This document shows positions 8,436 to 17,397 of a stretch of DNA of 64,000 bases, piece by piece. The stretch is taken from positions 1,768,615 through 1,832,614 of the forward strand of contig CP074575.1 in the NCBI GenBank assembly GCA_018394315.1. The letters run 5' to 3'. The notes beneath the pieces were generated by a model, which searched no databases, was not told where the DNA came from, and was given only the letters and a program-made list of their open reading frames with translations. The DNA comes from Mycoplasmatota bacterium. Lineage in GTDB: Bacteria > Bacillota_I > Bacilli_A > MAG-NZ. Numbering within the stretch: the stretch's first letter is position 1; every line of letters begins with the position of its first letter. Made by a program: the position numbers and the translations under genes.

Positions 8436-9302
8436 TTATATTGAAATATATTTCCTATTATTACATACTTCGATAAATTGATGATATATTAACCTAGTAA
8501 TTTTAGCATCTTCTAGGGCATTGTGACTCTGCTCTTCTATTTCAAAGCCATATGATTCATAACACCTAAACAAACCAATATCGTTCTTTAAATTGAAATA
8601 ATTCTTATGTAACTGTAACAAGTTAATAAACTTTTCTCTTGGAGTAATAATTTCCAAATTGATAATTCTTGCTAAATCTCTAAGAGCAATTATATCATTC
8701 TTACCCCAAACTATAATGACTGGATCATACTTTTCCATTAAATACTTTAATTTAGCATGATACTCTTTGGCTTCGATTCCAGAATCAACTTGTTCTTGAG
8801 TTATTTTCAAAAACTTTTCAGTTCTATTAGTGATCCTTGGAAATTTAACTGGCTTCACAAAATCAAATGTACTTTCAACTATATTTCCAGTACTATCTTC
8901 AACAACAATACCTGACTGAATTATTTCTTGAACAAAATTTCTTGATTTATAATATGGATGCATTGAAAGCTCTAAGTCTAAGAACATTCTATAAGAATCC
9001 TTCTCTAATAAATTTCTGATTCCCTCTTGAACAATTGAGATATCATAATAAACTACTTGCTTTCTATGCCTTTGCATAATTATCTTTATAAAATGCTCAA
9101 CTTGGTGAACTTTATATTTATTAATGATCCTACTCTCTTCACTTGTTTTAAAAGATATAAATCTACCTTTTACTAAGTATCTACCAAATCTTTTCATTAG
9201 ATTTCTTTGCAAATAAAAATACATTACTTTATTTTGAACCTGTAACGAAATAATTCTTTTTTTGGTATATATTTTTTTAATTGGTCCCGTAATTATACTC
9301 AT
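8436..9302 (-). CDS. DEDDh 3'-5' exonuclease domain protein
   Basis: A 288-residue protein. The C-terminal 190 residues form an RNase T/DnaQ-type exonuclease: FLDLELSM (first two acidic residues, about 98), VWGKNDI (about 198) and HNALEDA (His and last Asp, about 262). The first 90 residues are basic and look like a nucleic-acid-binding extension without a family I recognise. KapD-like single-strand exonucleases in Bacilli have a similar core. It is cotranscribed with the MurI-like gene (14-base gap). Substrate (DNA or RNA) is unresolved. Confidence 0.75.
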   Translation of the reverse strand: MSIITGPIKKIYTKKRIISLQVQNKVMYFYLQRNLMKRFGRYLVKGRFISFKTSEESRIINKYKVHQVEHFIKIIMQRHRKQVVYYDISIVQEGIRNLLEKDSYRMFLDLELSMHPYYKSRNFVQEIIQSGIVVEDSTGNIVESTFDFVKPVKFPRITNRTEKFLKITQEQVDSGIEAKEYHAKLKYLMEKYDPVIIVWGKNDIIALRDLARIINLEIITPREKFINLLQLHKNYFNLKNDIGLFRCYESYGFEIEEQSHNALEDAKITRLIYHQFIEVCNNRKYISI

Positions 9303-9364
9303 AATGATCTCTTTCTCTTTTATATATTTTTCAAGACTTATTATATCATATTTTTATTATAAGT

Positions 9365-9392
9365 AAAAAAGCAATAAAATTGCTTTAAAATT
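9365..9392. terminator. Bidirectional terminator-like hairpin
   Basis: AAAGCAA, loop TAAAA, TTGCTTT, flanked by A-rich and T-rich runs. It overlaps the end of the PPC-domain gene and best serves that gene. Confidence 0.6.
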
Positions 9393-9798
9393 TCATTAAT
9401 TTCATTTTTGAATCTTTATCGTATTCTCTTTGTACCTTTTCATCAAAAACTTCCACAAACAACTCCATCATAGGATATGCAGTTAACTTTTTTAAATGAC
9501 CACCAAATGCATTGAAATCTCTATCTGCTATAGTTACATGAACATGTGGAGTAACTTCTTCACCAGTAAAACTTATACTTCCTTCAAAACTAGTAAGTTC
9601 GTATTCATCATTAAATTTTTTCCACTCGTATTCAGTCCCATTTAAAAAACCCAACTCAAGATCGGTACACGCTCCAATAGCACTTACTTTACATAAACTA
9701 TTATGCTCTTCTCCTATTTTAGTTAACATCGTCATAGCTTCTTCTCCGCGTTCAAGTCTATATAAAAATTTGTTTTTTCCTATTTCTTTTTTTAACAT
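9385..9798 (-). CDS. PPC/DUF296 domain protein
   Basis: A 137-residue protein consisting of one PPC (plants-and-prokaryotes-conserved) domain. Its signature is ITFTGEE-like strand FTGEEVTPHVHVTIADRD followed by FGGHL, where the histidines form a metal-like cluster in known structures. Bacterial members are small trimers with DNA-binding or unknown roles; this one has no AT-hook. The upstream ATG ten codons earlier is rejected because AGAGGTGA lies between them. Nothing in the context points to a pathway. Confidence 0.75.
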   Translation of the reverse strand: MLKKEIGKNKFLYRLERGEEAMTMLTKIGEEHNSLCKVSAIGACTDLELGFLNGTEYEWKKFNDEYELTSFEGSISFTGEEVTPHVHVTIADRDFNAFGGHLKKLTAYPMMELFVEVFDEKVQREYDKDSKMKLMKF

Positions 9799-9845
9799 TT
9801 TTATCACCTCTAGACTAGTATACATCATAAAGAGAAGTTTTGAAT

Positions 9846-9886
9846 AAAAAAAATAGAGACAAATTAATCGTCTCTATTCAACATAT
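9846..9886 (-). terminator. Terminator of the DUF2089/SHOCT operon
   Basis: On the minus strand: AATAGAGAC, loop, GTCTCTATT, then a run of eight T. The stem overlaps the stop codon region of the gene ending at 9874. Confidence 0.8.
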
Positions 9887-10254
9887 ACTTCTACGATGTC
9901 CCCATCCGCACTTTCAATATCTACCAGTTTACCTATATTACCTTCATCAATCATATCAAGTATTGTTTCTAAATCTAAACCTAGTTGTTCAAAATCAACT
10001 CCATTGATCTTACCATTGAAATTAATTCCTTTTCCAGTTGATAGAGCGATTTTAGCAAGAGACAACGGAACTTGAATATTAACCTTATCTCCATCTTTTG
10101 ATAACACTCTTACTTTAAACATTTTAAAAGGACCTTTTTTAATAGGGGTTACTCTATCATGAGTATCAACAGAATCTAACAATGTCGCTCCCTCTTCAGC
10201 AGACACCATACCCTTTTCAATCATTTCCAATATTTTCATTTTTTCTTCTGACAT
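9874..10254 (-). CDS. SHOCT-like/YvlB-type domain protein
   Basis: A 126-residue protein starting with a short helical hairpin (KMKILEMIEKGMVSAEEGATLLDSV) like the N-terminus of YvlB and other SHOCT-like proteins that sense the cell envelope. The rest is a beta-rich region (MFKVRVLSKDGDKVNIQVPLSLAKIAL) with an acidic end. Last gene of a three-gene operon with a DUF2089 regulator. I infer a regulatory or scaffold role; no catalytic motif is seen. Confidence 0.65.
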   Translation of the reverse strand: MSEEKMKILEMIEKGMVSAEEGATLLDSVDTHDRVTPIKKGPFKMFKVRVLSKDGDKVNIQVPLSLAKIALSTGKGINFNGKINGVDFEQLGLDLETILDMIDEGNIGKLVDIESADGDIVEVYVE

Positions 10255-10265
10255 TCTAACACTCC

Positions 10266-10616
10266 TTATTTTTTTAATAGTTCTGCAGCTACTTCTGGTG
10301 TGATTTCACCGTCTTCAAGCTGTTTCAGAACTTCCATACGGTTTGAACCTGTATCATACCCCAAAGCACTTATTACATCATCTAAGTTTTTCTTTACTGT
10401 GGGATATGAGATATTTAGTTCTTTCTCTATTGATTTAATATTTCCCTTATTCTTAATAAACACCTCAATAAAATATAAGTGTTCTTTTGATAAGTAACTA
10501 AATTTTGACAAGTAGAATTCTCCTTGTATCTTAGTGTCACATGATTCACATTTTAATTCTGTAACATGTAATAAATCTTCACAAACTGGACAATTTCCTA
10601 TAATTTGTTTCTTCAT
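10266..10616 (-). CDS. DUF2089 zinc-ribbon/HTH protein
   Basis: A 116-residue putative regulator. Two CxxC knuckles (CPVCEDLL and CESCDTKI, residues 9-30) form a zinc ribbon; LNISYPTVKKNLDDVISALG (about 65-85) is a helix-turn-helix; the C-terminus (VLKQLEDGEITPEVAAELLKK) repeats the short SHOCT-like hairpin present in its neighbours. This is the standard DUF2089 layout. It sits between two partner genes with gaps of 11 and 3 bases, so the three act together, probably as an autoregulated unit. Confidence 0.8.
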   Translation of the reverse strand: MKKQIIGNCPVCEDLLHVTELKCESCDTKIQGEFYLSKFSYLSKEHLYFIEVFIKNKGNIKSIEKELNISYPTVKKNLDDVISALGYDTGSNRMEVLKQLEDGEITPEVAAELLKK

Positions 10617-10619
10617 ATT

Positions 10620-10973
10620 TTATACCACCTTAATCAAGACTTTCGTATCTTTTGATTCTATATCAATAACAAGGCCTTTTGAAGAATCCAATAACAAATT
10701 AAAGTCTTGTTTAGAAATAATAAATTCTTTATGCTTATTGATAGCTCTTATAATCACTCCTGAAAACATCTTTACTAAAAAAATCGGGAATGGGATAAAT
10801 GTGATAACTTTTAATATTTTATTCGGAAGTGGCTCATTAGAAATATTTATACTGACTTTTACAAAACTCGATTTAGAGTGTATGAGTTTCCTTAAATCAA
10901 ACAATTTGTCATACGCTTCAACAGGTGCGATCTCGTTTTTTTCAAGGTCTTTCAGTATCACGTCTTTATTCAT
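10620..10973 (-). CDS. Uncharacterised SHOCT-like protein, first gene of the DUF2089 operon
   Basis: A 117-residue protein. Residues 1-30 form the helical hairpin LKDLEKNEIAPVEAYDKLFDLR seen in SHOCT-like proteins. A hydrophobic stretch (ILKVITFIPFPIFLVKMFSGVII, about 53-75) could be membrane-associated. The end is beta-rich. I know no named family. The promoter of the operon must lie in the AT-rich region 10990-11065. With its two neighbours it resembles YvlB-type envelope-response operons of Bacilli. Confidence 0.55.
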   Translation of the reverse strand: MNKDVILKDLEKNEIAPVEAYDKLFDLRKLIHSKSSFVKVSINISNEPLPNKILKVITFIPFPIFLVKMFSGVIIRAINKHKEFIISKQDFNLLLDSSKGLVIDIESKDTKVLIKVV

Positions 10974-11068
10974 ATTATCCTCCTTGTAGTTTACTTTATT
11001 AACTATATGATTAATAATATTAATTTATAACTTAATTATATTAATAAATCCTACCTTTGTCAAACAAA

Positions 11069-11103
11069 ATAAAAACTAACTTTTGAAATATGTTAGTTTT
11101 TAA
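11069..11103 (-). terminator. Terminator of gerE
   Basis: On the minus strand: AAAACTAAC, an eleven-base loop, GTTAGTTTTTA with T-rich tail, overlapping the gerE stop codon. Confidence 0.75.
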
Positions 11104-11306
11104 ATACTTATTTCCTTTATTTTAATTAGTTCGATAATCGCTTGCGTTCTGCCTTTTACTCCTAATTTTTGAATAACGTTTGATATATGGTTTCTCACGG
11201 TTTTTTCACTAATCGAAAGCTTTGCAGCGATTGAGGACGTATCGTACTTTTTTAGAACTAAGTCAAATATTTCCCGTTCACGCTTTGTCAAGATACTATG
11301 AGACAA
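11100..11306 (-). CDS. gerE: GerE-type late sporulation transcription factor
   Basis: A 68-residue LuxR/GerE helix-turn-helix protein with no receiver domain. LTKREREIFDLVLKKYDTSSIAAKLSISEKTVRNHISNVIQKLGVKGRTQAIIELIKI matches Bacillus GerE nearly residue for residue in the HTH (written here in parts: LTKREREIF, SISEKTVRNHISN, QKLGVKGR). GerE binds DNA in the mother cell together with SigK to switch coat genes. The start is TTG with GGGGGA nine bases upstream. It has its own terminator. This is strong evidence that the organism belongs to an endospore-forming Bacilli lineage. Single-domain LuxR proteins of other function are possible but less likely. Confidence 0.85.
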   Translation of the reverse strand: MSHSILTKREREIFDLVLKKYDTSSIAAKLSISEKTVRNHISNVIQKLGVKGRTQAIIELIKIKEISI

Positions 11307-11353
11307 TTAAAATCCCCCACTTTTTTCAATTCACTCTATCATATGCCGTAATG

Positions 11354-13129
11354 CTATTCAGTGCTACTATTTAATTTAATTAATATTTTCTCTGATAGCT
11401 GTCTTGATAAACCAATATTTATTAAATCCTGAATACTACAATCTTTTAGTTCACTAATCGAAGAGAATTTTTTAAAAAGTAATCTTCTTCTTTTAGGTCC
11501 AATTCCATCAATATCATCAAGAATTGATGAAAAAGCATTTTTTGTTCTTCGCTGACGATGATAGTTTATTGCATATCTATGTACTTCTTCTTGAATTGCA
11601 TTCAGTAGTTTATATGAATTTGACTTTTTGTTTAGTTTTACTTCTTCATACTCAGAGTTGATGACAGAACTAGTGTTATGATTTTTATCTTTCTTCAAAC
11701 CTATAATGTTTAATTCTAAGTTAAGTGTATCTAAAACTTCCTTTGCAGCTCTTAATTGACCCTTACCGCCATCAACTATAACCAAGTCAGGTTTTTGCAG
11801 ATCATCAGTTATCACTTTCAAATATCTTCTATAAATAACTTCTCTCATAGTCGCATAATCATCGGGCCCATCAACAGTTTTTACTCTGTATTTACGGTAA
11901 AGGTTTTTAATTGGCCTTCCATCTATATAAGTAACCATTGCACTCACTGAATCTACTCCCATTAAATTTGAGTTATCAAATGCTTCAATAATACTAACAT
12001 GGTCCAATTCAAGAATTTCTGCTAGTTCCTTACATGCGTTTATGGTTCTATCTTGTTTTCTTTTAAAAAGGAGTTCTTGTTGTTCCATCATAACTTCAGC
12101 ATTATTTATTGCCATTTCCAATATTTTTTTCTTATTCCCTATTTTTGGAGTAATTACTTTAATCCCTAGTAACTCAGATAAACTAGAAGTTTCATCAAAC
12201 TGAACAAGTATTTCTTTCGGTTTTGGGTGATTGTAATTAGTATAATACTGCGCTATATAACTGTTTATTGCATCAACCTCATCTTCATAAAAGTCTGTAA
12301 TCGATATATCTCTAGCAACAATTTTGCCTTGTCTCATAAAGAAAATAGATAAACATAGCATATTTTCTTTTATATGATAACCAAAGATATCGCGATCAGT
12401 AAAATCGTTTAATGAAATTTGCTGCTTCTCGACTGTCTTCTCTATATGCGAAATTAAATCTCGGTACTCTTTTGCCTTTTCATATTCTAAGTTTTCACTA
12501 GCACCATTCATCTTATCTTTTAATTTATTTATTACTGATTTTGTATCCCCGTTTAAAAACTTATATATTTCCTCTTTAAGACTTATATATAGATTTGTAT
12601 CTACAGTTTTTATACAAGGCGCTAAGCACTGTCCCATGTGATAATATAAACACTCTCTTTTTGGTAATTTAACACAATTTCTAAGTGAATAGATTTTATT
12701 GAGTAATTTAACAGTTTCGTTCGCAGAGAAACTATTTGGAAAAGGTCCATAAACTTTTCCATGCTTCTTCTTTGGGTTTCTAGTAACTATTAATCTTGGA
12801 TGAACTTCGTTAGTAATTTGAATATATGGATATGTTGCATCATCATTTAACTTAATATTGAATTTTGGGGAGTGCCTTTTGATGAGATTCAGTTCTAAAA
12901 CTAAAGCTTCTAACTCTGTTTTAGTAATAACGAATTCTAAATCATAGATTTCAGAGACAAGCAAAGTCGTCTTCAAATCATGGGCACCTTTAAAATAAGA
13001 ATTTACTCTTTTTCGTAAGTTCTTTGACTTCCCTACATAAATAACTGTATTACGTTTATCTCTATAAAGATAGCATCCTGGTACTTCAGGAATAACTTGT
13101 AACTTATCGGTAAAGTTTTCTACTCTCAT
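11354..13129 (-). CDS. uvrC: Excinuclease ABC subunit C
   Basis: Nucleotide-excision-repair nuclease of 591 residues that cuts on both sides of a lesion bound by UvrB. N-terminal GIY-YIG domain: PGCYLYRDKRNTVIYVGKSKNLRKRV (residues 18-43). UVR motif around 205-235 for UvrB contact. RNase H-like domain with DNSNLMGVDSV (about 390). C-terminal helix-hairpin-helix IDGIGPKRRRLLFKKFSS (about 545). Length fits the family. The GGGAGGAAC before the ATG at 13129 overrules the longer frame to 13168. Confidence 0.95.
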   Translation of the reverse strand: MRVENFTDKLQVIPEVPGCYLYRDKRNTVIYVGKSKNLRKRVNSYFKGAHDLKTTLLVSEIYDLEFVITKTELEALVLELNLIKRHSPKFNIKLNDDATYPYIQITNEVHPRLIVTRNPKKKHGKVYGPFPNSFSANETVKLLNKIYSLRNCVKLPKRECLYYHMGQCLAPCIKTVDTNLYISLKEEIYKFLNGDTKSVINKLKDKMNGASENLEYEKAKEYRDLISHIEKTVEKQQISLNDFTDRDIFGYHIKENMLCLSIFFMRQGKIVARDISITDFYEDEVDAINSYIAQYYTNYNHPKPKEILVQFDETSSLSELLGIKVITPKIGNKKKILEMAINNAEVMMEQQELLFKRKQDRTINACKELAEILELDHVSIIEAFDNSNLMGVDSVSAMVTYIDGRPIKNLYRKYRVKTVDGPDDYATMREVIYRRYLKVITDDLQKPDLVIVDGGKGQLRAAKEVLDTLNLELNIIGLKKDKNHNTSSVINSEYEEVKLNKKSNSYKLLNAIQEEVHRYAINYHRQRRTKNAFSSILDDIDGIGPKRRRLLFKKFSSISELKDCSIQDLINIGLSRQLSEKILIKLNSSTE

Positions 13130-13170
13130 AGTTCCTCCCTCATGAATAATTATATCACAAAGGACCAAGG

Positions 13171-14610
13171 TTACCCTTGATCCGGTTTACGATTTTTTAC
13201 AGGAGGTTCTACTATTACTTCTCCTTCAATTGATTTCACTTCTAAGTTTTCAATTTCATAAAATTCATTAAAGTTTCTAAAGTGAAAATCTCCTAATGGG
13301 TTATCAATAACTATATCTTTAAAATAAACACTTTCTAAAGTGATATCACCCTCACTATTTGTAATATTTAGTTTTTCACCTAATCTAAGATAACTATCTA
13401 TATCACTTAGAAAAATAAATCCATCATCTACTGTAATACTCAATTCTACCGCCCACGAATCTAAAAGGTTTATGTTCCCTTCGTCAGATGTAATTGTCGC
13501 TTCTTGAACATCTACTTTATACATATTAATATCTCCACTATCAATTTCAATATCTAACACATCTGAATCATAGTGAAACATCTCAATATCGCTTTCTCCA
13601 GCATCAATATCTATTTCGTTAATTAATAAATCAGCAGGAACTGATACAGTCAACACCCCCTCATAAACTCCGAAGAATCCACCATTCAATTTATCTTCAT
13701 AAGTTTTAATATCTATTTTATTATTTTCATAATCAACAGAATATTTAAATAAGTCATCCATATTATATTCGTGAGTTATTTGTAACTCAGTTGATAAATT
13801 TCTAACTAGGTTAATATCTAAGTCGCCTACATCAATTTTAATGCTATAAGCCTCTTCTTCAATAATCTCTTCTGATAAGTCTTCTGGAAAAGTATTCTTA
13901 ATTGTTGGTTGGGCTCCTATTGTTGAAAGAATGTCATTATCAACTGTTGTGATAATCAAGAACGATATTGCTACTAAAGATATAGCAATCATACCTAAGT
14001 TAATGAAAACATTTCTTCCCATCTTCATTCTTCTCATCCACTCAAATAAAGATACCCGTTTAATCAGTCTAGATGTAGTCTTGTTTCTAGGAGACAATAC
14101 CTTAACATTCATTATTAAAATGTTTCTTATCACAATTATGGATATTTCTACCAAACCTAAGATTAGTAAAATCAACAGAGAATAAACTCCAAATGCTAAA
14201 ACTATAATAAGAATAATATCATTTATTCCAAAACTTGGAAGTGTTGCAATCACAAATGGAAATGTTACAAAAGTTGCAAATACCGACAGTGAAAGAAACA
14301 CAAGTAACGGGATTAACCAAGATGCTACAAAAACATCAAACATTAGTACTAATACCGCTCTTACAGTATTAATATCATCATTTCTTGCAGACTCCCATTT
14401 TTCAGGCTTTATACCATATGAAGAATATATCCGTTTAGCAAGGTCAAAGGGATCGCCCAATGATTTAATTATTTCTTCATCTGTTTTATTCTCAAATCTT
14501 TTCTCTTCATCAAATCTACTTCTATAATAATCTAATATATCATCAGCAATTTCCTCATCGAGTAAAATTAGTTCTTCATCAAGTTTGCGCAAATATTCTT
14601 TTTTTGTCAT
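13171..14610 (-). CDS. DUF1700-DUF4097 fusion membrane protein
   Basis: A 479-residue protein. Residues 1-75 (MTKKEYLRKLDEELILLDEEIADDILDYYRSRF in parts, then SLGDPFDLAKRI) are a DUF1700 domain, which in other bacteria works with a PadR-like regulator. Then come about five membrane segments (100-230) and an extracellular beta-rich repeat region (250-470) of DUF4097 type, rich in Asp and Ile. This suggests an envelope sensor or stress protein. No PadR regulator is next to it here. It is 41 bases upstream of uvrC; cotranscription is possible. Confidence 0.7.
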   Translation of the reverse strand: MTKKEYLRKLDEELILLDEEIADDILDYYRSRFDEEKRFENKTDEEIIKSLGDPFDLAKRIYSSYGIKPEKWESARNDDINTVRAVLVLMFDVFVASWLIPLLVFLSLSVFATFVTFPFVIATLPSFGINDIILIIVLAFGVYSLLILLILGLVEISIIVIRNILIMNVKVLSPRNKTTSRLIKRVSLFEWMRRMKMGRNVFINLGMIAISLVAISFLIITTVDNDILSTIGAQPTIKNTFPEDLSEEIIEEEAYSIKIDVGDLDINLVRNLSTELQITHEYNMDDLFKYSVDYENNKIDIKTYEDKLNGGFFGVYEGVLTVSVPADLLINEIDIDAGESDIEMFHYDSDVLDIEIDSGDINMYKVDVQEATITSDEGNINLLDSWAVELSITVDDGFIFLSDIDSYLRLGEKLNITNSEGDITLESVYFKDIVIDNPLGDFHFRNFNEFYEIENLEVKSIEGEVIVEPPVKNRKPDQG

Positions 14611-14663
14611 AATTTCACTCCTAACAATCTTTATTATACACTACTTATCAAGTTTATACAATC

Positions 14664-14692
14664 GAAAAAAAAGAGGCATAAACCTCTTATAA
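14664..14692 (-). terminator. Terminator of the nusA-infB-rbfA operon
   Basis: On the minus strand: AAGAGG, loop TTTATG, CCTCTT followed by TTTTTT, overlapping the rbfA stop codon. Confidence 0.85.
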
Positions 14693-15016
14693 TTGTTTTA
14701 AAATATCATCGATTTTATTACCATATTCCAGGGATTTATCATATTCAAATACCAAATCAGGGACTTTTCTAAGTTTCATCTTTTTAGCTATTGTTGATCT
14801 AATAAATCCTTTAGCTTTAATTAACGATTTTCTAACTGCTTCTTTTTTAGCATCTTGTCCTAGGACAGTATAATAAATAGTTGCAGTCGATAAATCTTTT
14901 AATACTTTAACTTCAGTTACGGTTACAAAAGAAATTGTTTTATCTTTCAATTCCCTTTGAAAAATCACTGAAATCAGCCTCGTCATTTCACTTTCTATTT
15001 TTTGAATGTTAGGCAT
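14687..15016 (-). CDS. rbfA: Ribosome-binding factor A
   Basis: A 109-residue KH-like factor that helps mature the 30S subunit (16S rRNA 5' end). IESEMTRLISVIFQRELKD at the start, VTEVKVLKDLSTATIYYTVLG in the middle and VPDLVFEYDKSLEYGNKID near the end are family hallmarks. Last gene of the rimP-nusA-ylxR-ylxQ-infB-rbfA operon, nine bases after infB, closed by a terminator that overlaps its stop codon. Confidence 0.93.
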   Translation of the reverse strand: MPNIQKIESEMTRLISVIFQRELKDKTISFVTVTEVKVLKDLSTATIYYTVLGQDAKKEAVRKSLIKAKGFIRSTIAKKMKLRKVPDLVFEYDKSLEYGNKIDDILKQL

Positions 15017-15024
15017 TCTTTCAC

Positions 15025-16842
15025 CTACTTTTCTTCAGCCATTATATAGCACTCAATAATGTCTCCAACTTTTATATCATTATAGTTTGCTATTGTTATA
15101 CCACACTCATAACCACGATTAACTTCTTTAGCATCATCTTTAAATCTTTTAAGTGATGATAATTCTCCTTCATAGATTACTATACCATCTCTAATAAGCC
15201 TAATCATAGAATTGCGGTATATAACACCATCTGTTACATAACTACCTGCTATAGTCCCAATTTTAGAAGCTTTAAAGATATCTCTTACTTCTACTTGACC
15301 AGTAATCTTCTCTACATATACAGGATCTAATAAACCAGTCATTGCTGATTCTAATTCTTCGATAACTTTATAAATTATATTATGTAAGCGAATATCTACT
15401 CCGCTTTCTGCCGCAAGATTTCTAACCTTTGCAGTAGGTCTAACATTAAAGCCAATAACAATTGCATTTGAAGCCAACGCTAAGGTAATATCAGTTTCAG
15501 TTATTGTTCCAACACTTGCTCTAACAATGTTAACATCTACACCCTCTACATCAATATTAGCTAATGATCCTTTTAAAGCTTCTACTGACCCTTGGACATC
15601 TGCTTTAATAATAATATTAATATCCTTAGTGTCTCCGCCCTGTAAATTCGCAAATAAATCTTCTAAAGATACTGCTTTGCTTGCTGTCTTATCATTTTTC
15701 CAAGCAGCATGGGCTCTTTCTTCAGCTGTTTGTCTTGCAACTTTATCATCTTTTAAAATCATAAATTTATCGCCGGCTTGTGGTACTTCATTTAATCCAG
15801 CAATCTCACAAGGCATGGAAGGTCCAGCCTCGTCTATATTATTTCCTAAATCATCTCGCATCATTCTAACTTTTCCATATGTATTACCTACTACGATTGA
15901 ATCTCTAATTCGCATAGTCCCATTTTGTACTAATAAGGTTGCTACTGGACCTGTACTTTTATCTAGCTTTGCTTCTACAACAGTCCCTAAAGCTAAGCGG
16001 TTTGGATTTGCAGTAAAACTCTCAACTTCTGCTACTAATTGAATTACCTCTAATAGATTTTCAACACCATCACCTTTTAATGCAGAGATATTACAAAAGA
16101 TTGTATCTCCACCCCATTCTTCAGGTATTAAATTATACTCAGTTAGTTCTTGCTTCACTCTATCTGGATTTACACCTGGTTTATCAATTTTATTAACTGC
16201 AACAATGATTGGTACATTTGCAGCTTTTGCGTGATCAATTGCTTCGCGCGTTTGAGGCATTACCCCATCATCAGCAGCAACAACAATAATTACAATATCA
16301 GTAACTTGAGCTCCACGAGCCCTCATTTCTGTGAACGCAGCATGACCTGGTGTATCTAAGAAAGAAATCTTTTTCCCGTTTTTTTCTACTTGATACGCAC
16401 CTATATGTTGTGTAATACCACCAAATTCTCCAGTCACCACTCTACTAGATCTAATTGCATCTAGAAGTGTCGTTTTACCGTGATCAACATGCCCCATAAT
16501 AGTTACAACTGGAGGTCTTTCAACTAGGTCTTCCTCTTCATCCTCAATAGTAAATTCATCAAATCTTAAAATATCAGTTACAACTTCATCTTTTATTTCA
16601 ATATTGAAATCCTCTAGAACGACTTCCAAAGTCTCACGATCTACTACTTGATTTTGGTTTGCCATAACACCTAACATCATTAATTTCTTAATTAATTCAG
16701 TAACAGCGATTTTTGTAGAATCTGCAACCTCAATTAGAGTCATATCATCCTTAAAGTATAAAACTGTTTCAGAGTCATTTACTTTTTTAGGAGCATTTGA
16801 AATTCTATCTTCTTTTTGTTTTTTCTTTTTATTCACACTCAT
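15025..16842 (-). CDS. infB: Translation initiation factor IF-2
   Basis: The GTPase that brings initiator tRNA to the 30S subunit, 605 residues. A lysine-rich N-terminus and one IF2-N domain (to about 85) precede the G domain with [12 protein letters not shown] (about 115), DTPGHAAF (about 160) and NKID (about 215), then domains II-IV. The N-terminal region is much shorter than in Bacillus (about 716 residues). The ATG at 16842 is preferred to a TTG two codons earlier because of AGAGGTGAA spacing. Two bases separate it from the ylxQ stop codon. Confidence 0.96.
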   Translation of the reverse strand: MSVNKKKKQKEDRISNAPKKVNDSETVLYFKDDMTLIEVADSTKIAVTELIKKLMMLGVMANQNQVVDRETLEVVLEDFNIEIKDEVVTDILRFDEFTIEDEEEDLVERPPVVTIMGHVDHGKTTLLDAIRSSRVVTGEFGGITQHIGAYQVEKNGKKISFLDTPGHAAFTEMRARGAQVTDIVIIVVAADDGVMPQTREAIDHAKAANVPIIVAVNKIDKPGVNPDRVKQELTEYNLIPEEWGGDTIFCNISALKGDGVENLLEVIQLVAEVESFTANPNRLALGTVVEAKLDKSTGPVATLLVQNGTMRIRDSIVVGNTYGKVRMMRDDLGNNIDEAGPSMPCEIAGLNEVPQAGDKFMILKDDKVARQTAEERAHAAWKNDKTASKAVSLEDLFANLQGGDTKDINIIIKADVQGSVEALKGSLANIDVEGVDVNIVRASVGTITETDITLALASNAIVIGFNVRPTAKVRNLAAESGVDIRLHNIIYKVIEELESAMTGLLDPVYVEKITGQVEVRDIFKASKIGTIAGSYVTDGVIYRNSMIRLIRDGIVIYEGELSSLKRFKDDAKEVNRGYECGITIANYNDIKVGDIIECYIMAEEK

Positions 16843-16844
16843 AT

Positions 16845-17147
16845 TCAATTCACCTCTTCTAATAATTTATGGATTGCCTTAGAGAAACCTTCATCTAAGC
16901 AAGCACAAACTACTCGATTATTTTTACCTATTGCTTGCGATATTTCATCTATTGAAAAATCACGATTCAACTTAACATTATTATGCAAACACTTATTAGT
17001 AATCTTTTTTGTAGTATTAGGTCCTGTATCAGTCCCTAAGAAAACTATTTTTGCTTTACTTATGTTTTTAATAACCATTTCTTCTCCAGAAATTAAGTTC
17101 CCAGATTTCATCGCTAATCCTAATAGGTTAAGAATTTTTTTCTTCAT
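16845..17147 (-). CDS. ylxQ: YlxQ, L7Ae-family RNA-binding protein
   Basis: A 100-residue L7Ae/L30e-like protein: [17 protein letters not shown] at the start and [16 protein letters not shown] in the middle are typical. Bacillus YlxQ binds structured RNA such as kink-turns; its cellular role is not settled. It lies in the nusA operon and overlaps ylxR by 20 bases, which implies translational coupling. No separate promoter is visible. Confidence 0.88.
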   Translation of the reverse strand: MKKKILNLLGLAMKSGNLISGEEMVIKNISKAKIVFLGTDTGPNTTKKITNKCLHNNVKLNRDFSIDEISQAIGKNNRVVCACLDEGFSKAIHKLLEEVN

Positions 17148-17397
17148 AATAATTCAATAATTCATTATAGATTTCTTCGTCGATCTTAGTATCAAATACT
17201 CTATCAAACAATTTTTTACTCATAGCTTTTTTAATATTCGCTTTTGTTAACGAGATATAAGCTCCTCTTCCATTAGCCTTACCCGTCTCATCTATAAAGA
17301 TCATCCCATCTTTATTTTTAACAATTCTCACCAATTCTTTTTTTGGTAATCTTTCACCCGATACAACGCATTTTCTTAGCGGTATCTTCTTACTCAT
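17128..17397 (-). CDS. ylxR: YlxR (RnpM) family RNA-binding protein
   Basis: An 89-residue protein of the YlxR/DUF448 family, recently linked to modulation of RNase P in Bacillus (RnpM). PLRKCVVSGERLPKKELVRIV and GRGAYISLTKANIKKA are the conserved blocks; the fold binds RNA. The ATG chosen lies in the last codons of nusA (ATGAGTAA overlap); a TTG five codons upstream is possible but poorly spaced from any ribosome binding site. Third gene of the nusA operon. Confidence 0.85.
   Translation of the reverse strand: MSKKIPLRKCVVSGERLPKKELVRIVKNKDGMIFIDETGKANGRGAYISLTKANIKKAMSKKLFDRVFDTKIDEEIYNELLNYYEEKNS

Noticed and set aside
10534-10989. Plus-strand frame of 151 codons
   Set aside because: Antisense to the DUF2089 operon; Ser/Ile/Phe-rich shadow translation.
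15527-16042. Long plus-strand frame
   Set aside because: It lies antisense to infB, lacks a ribosome binding site and resembles no protein.
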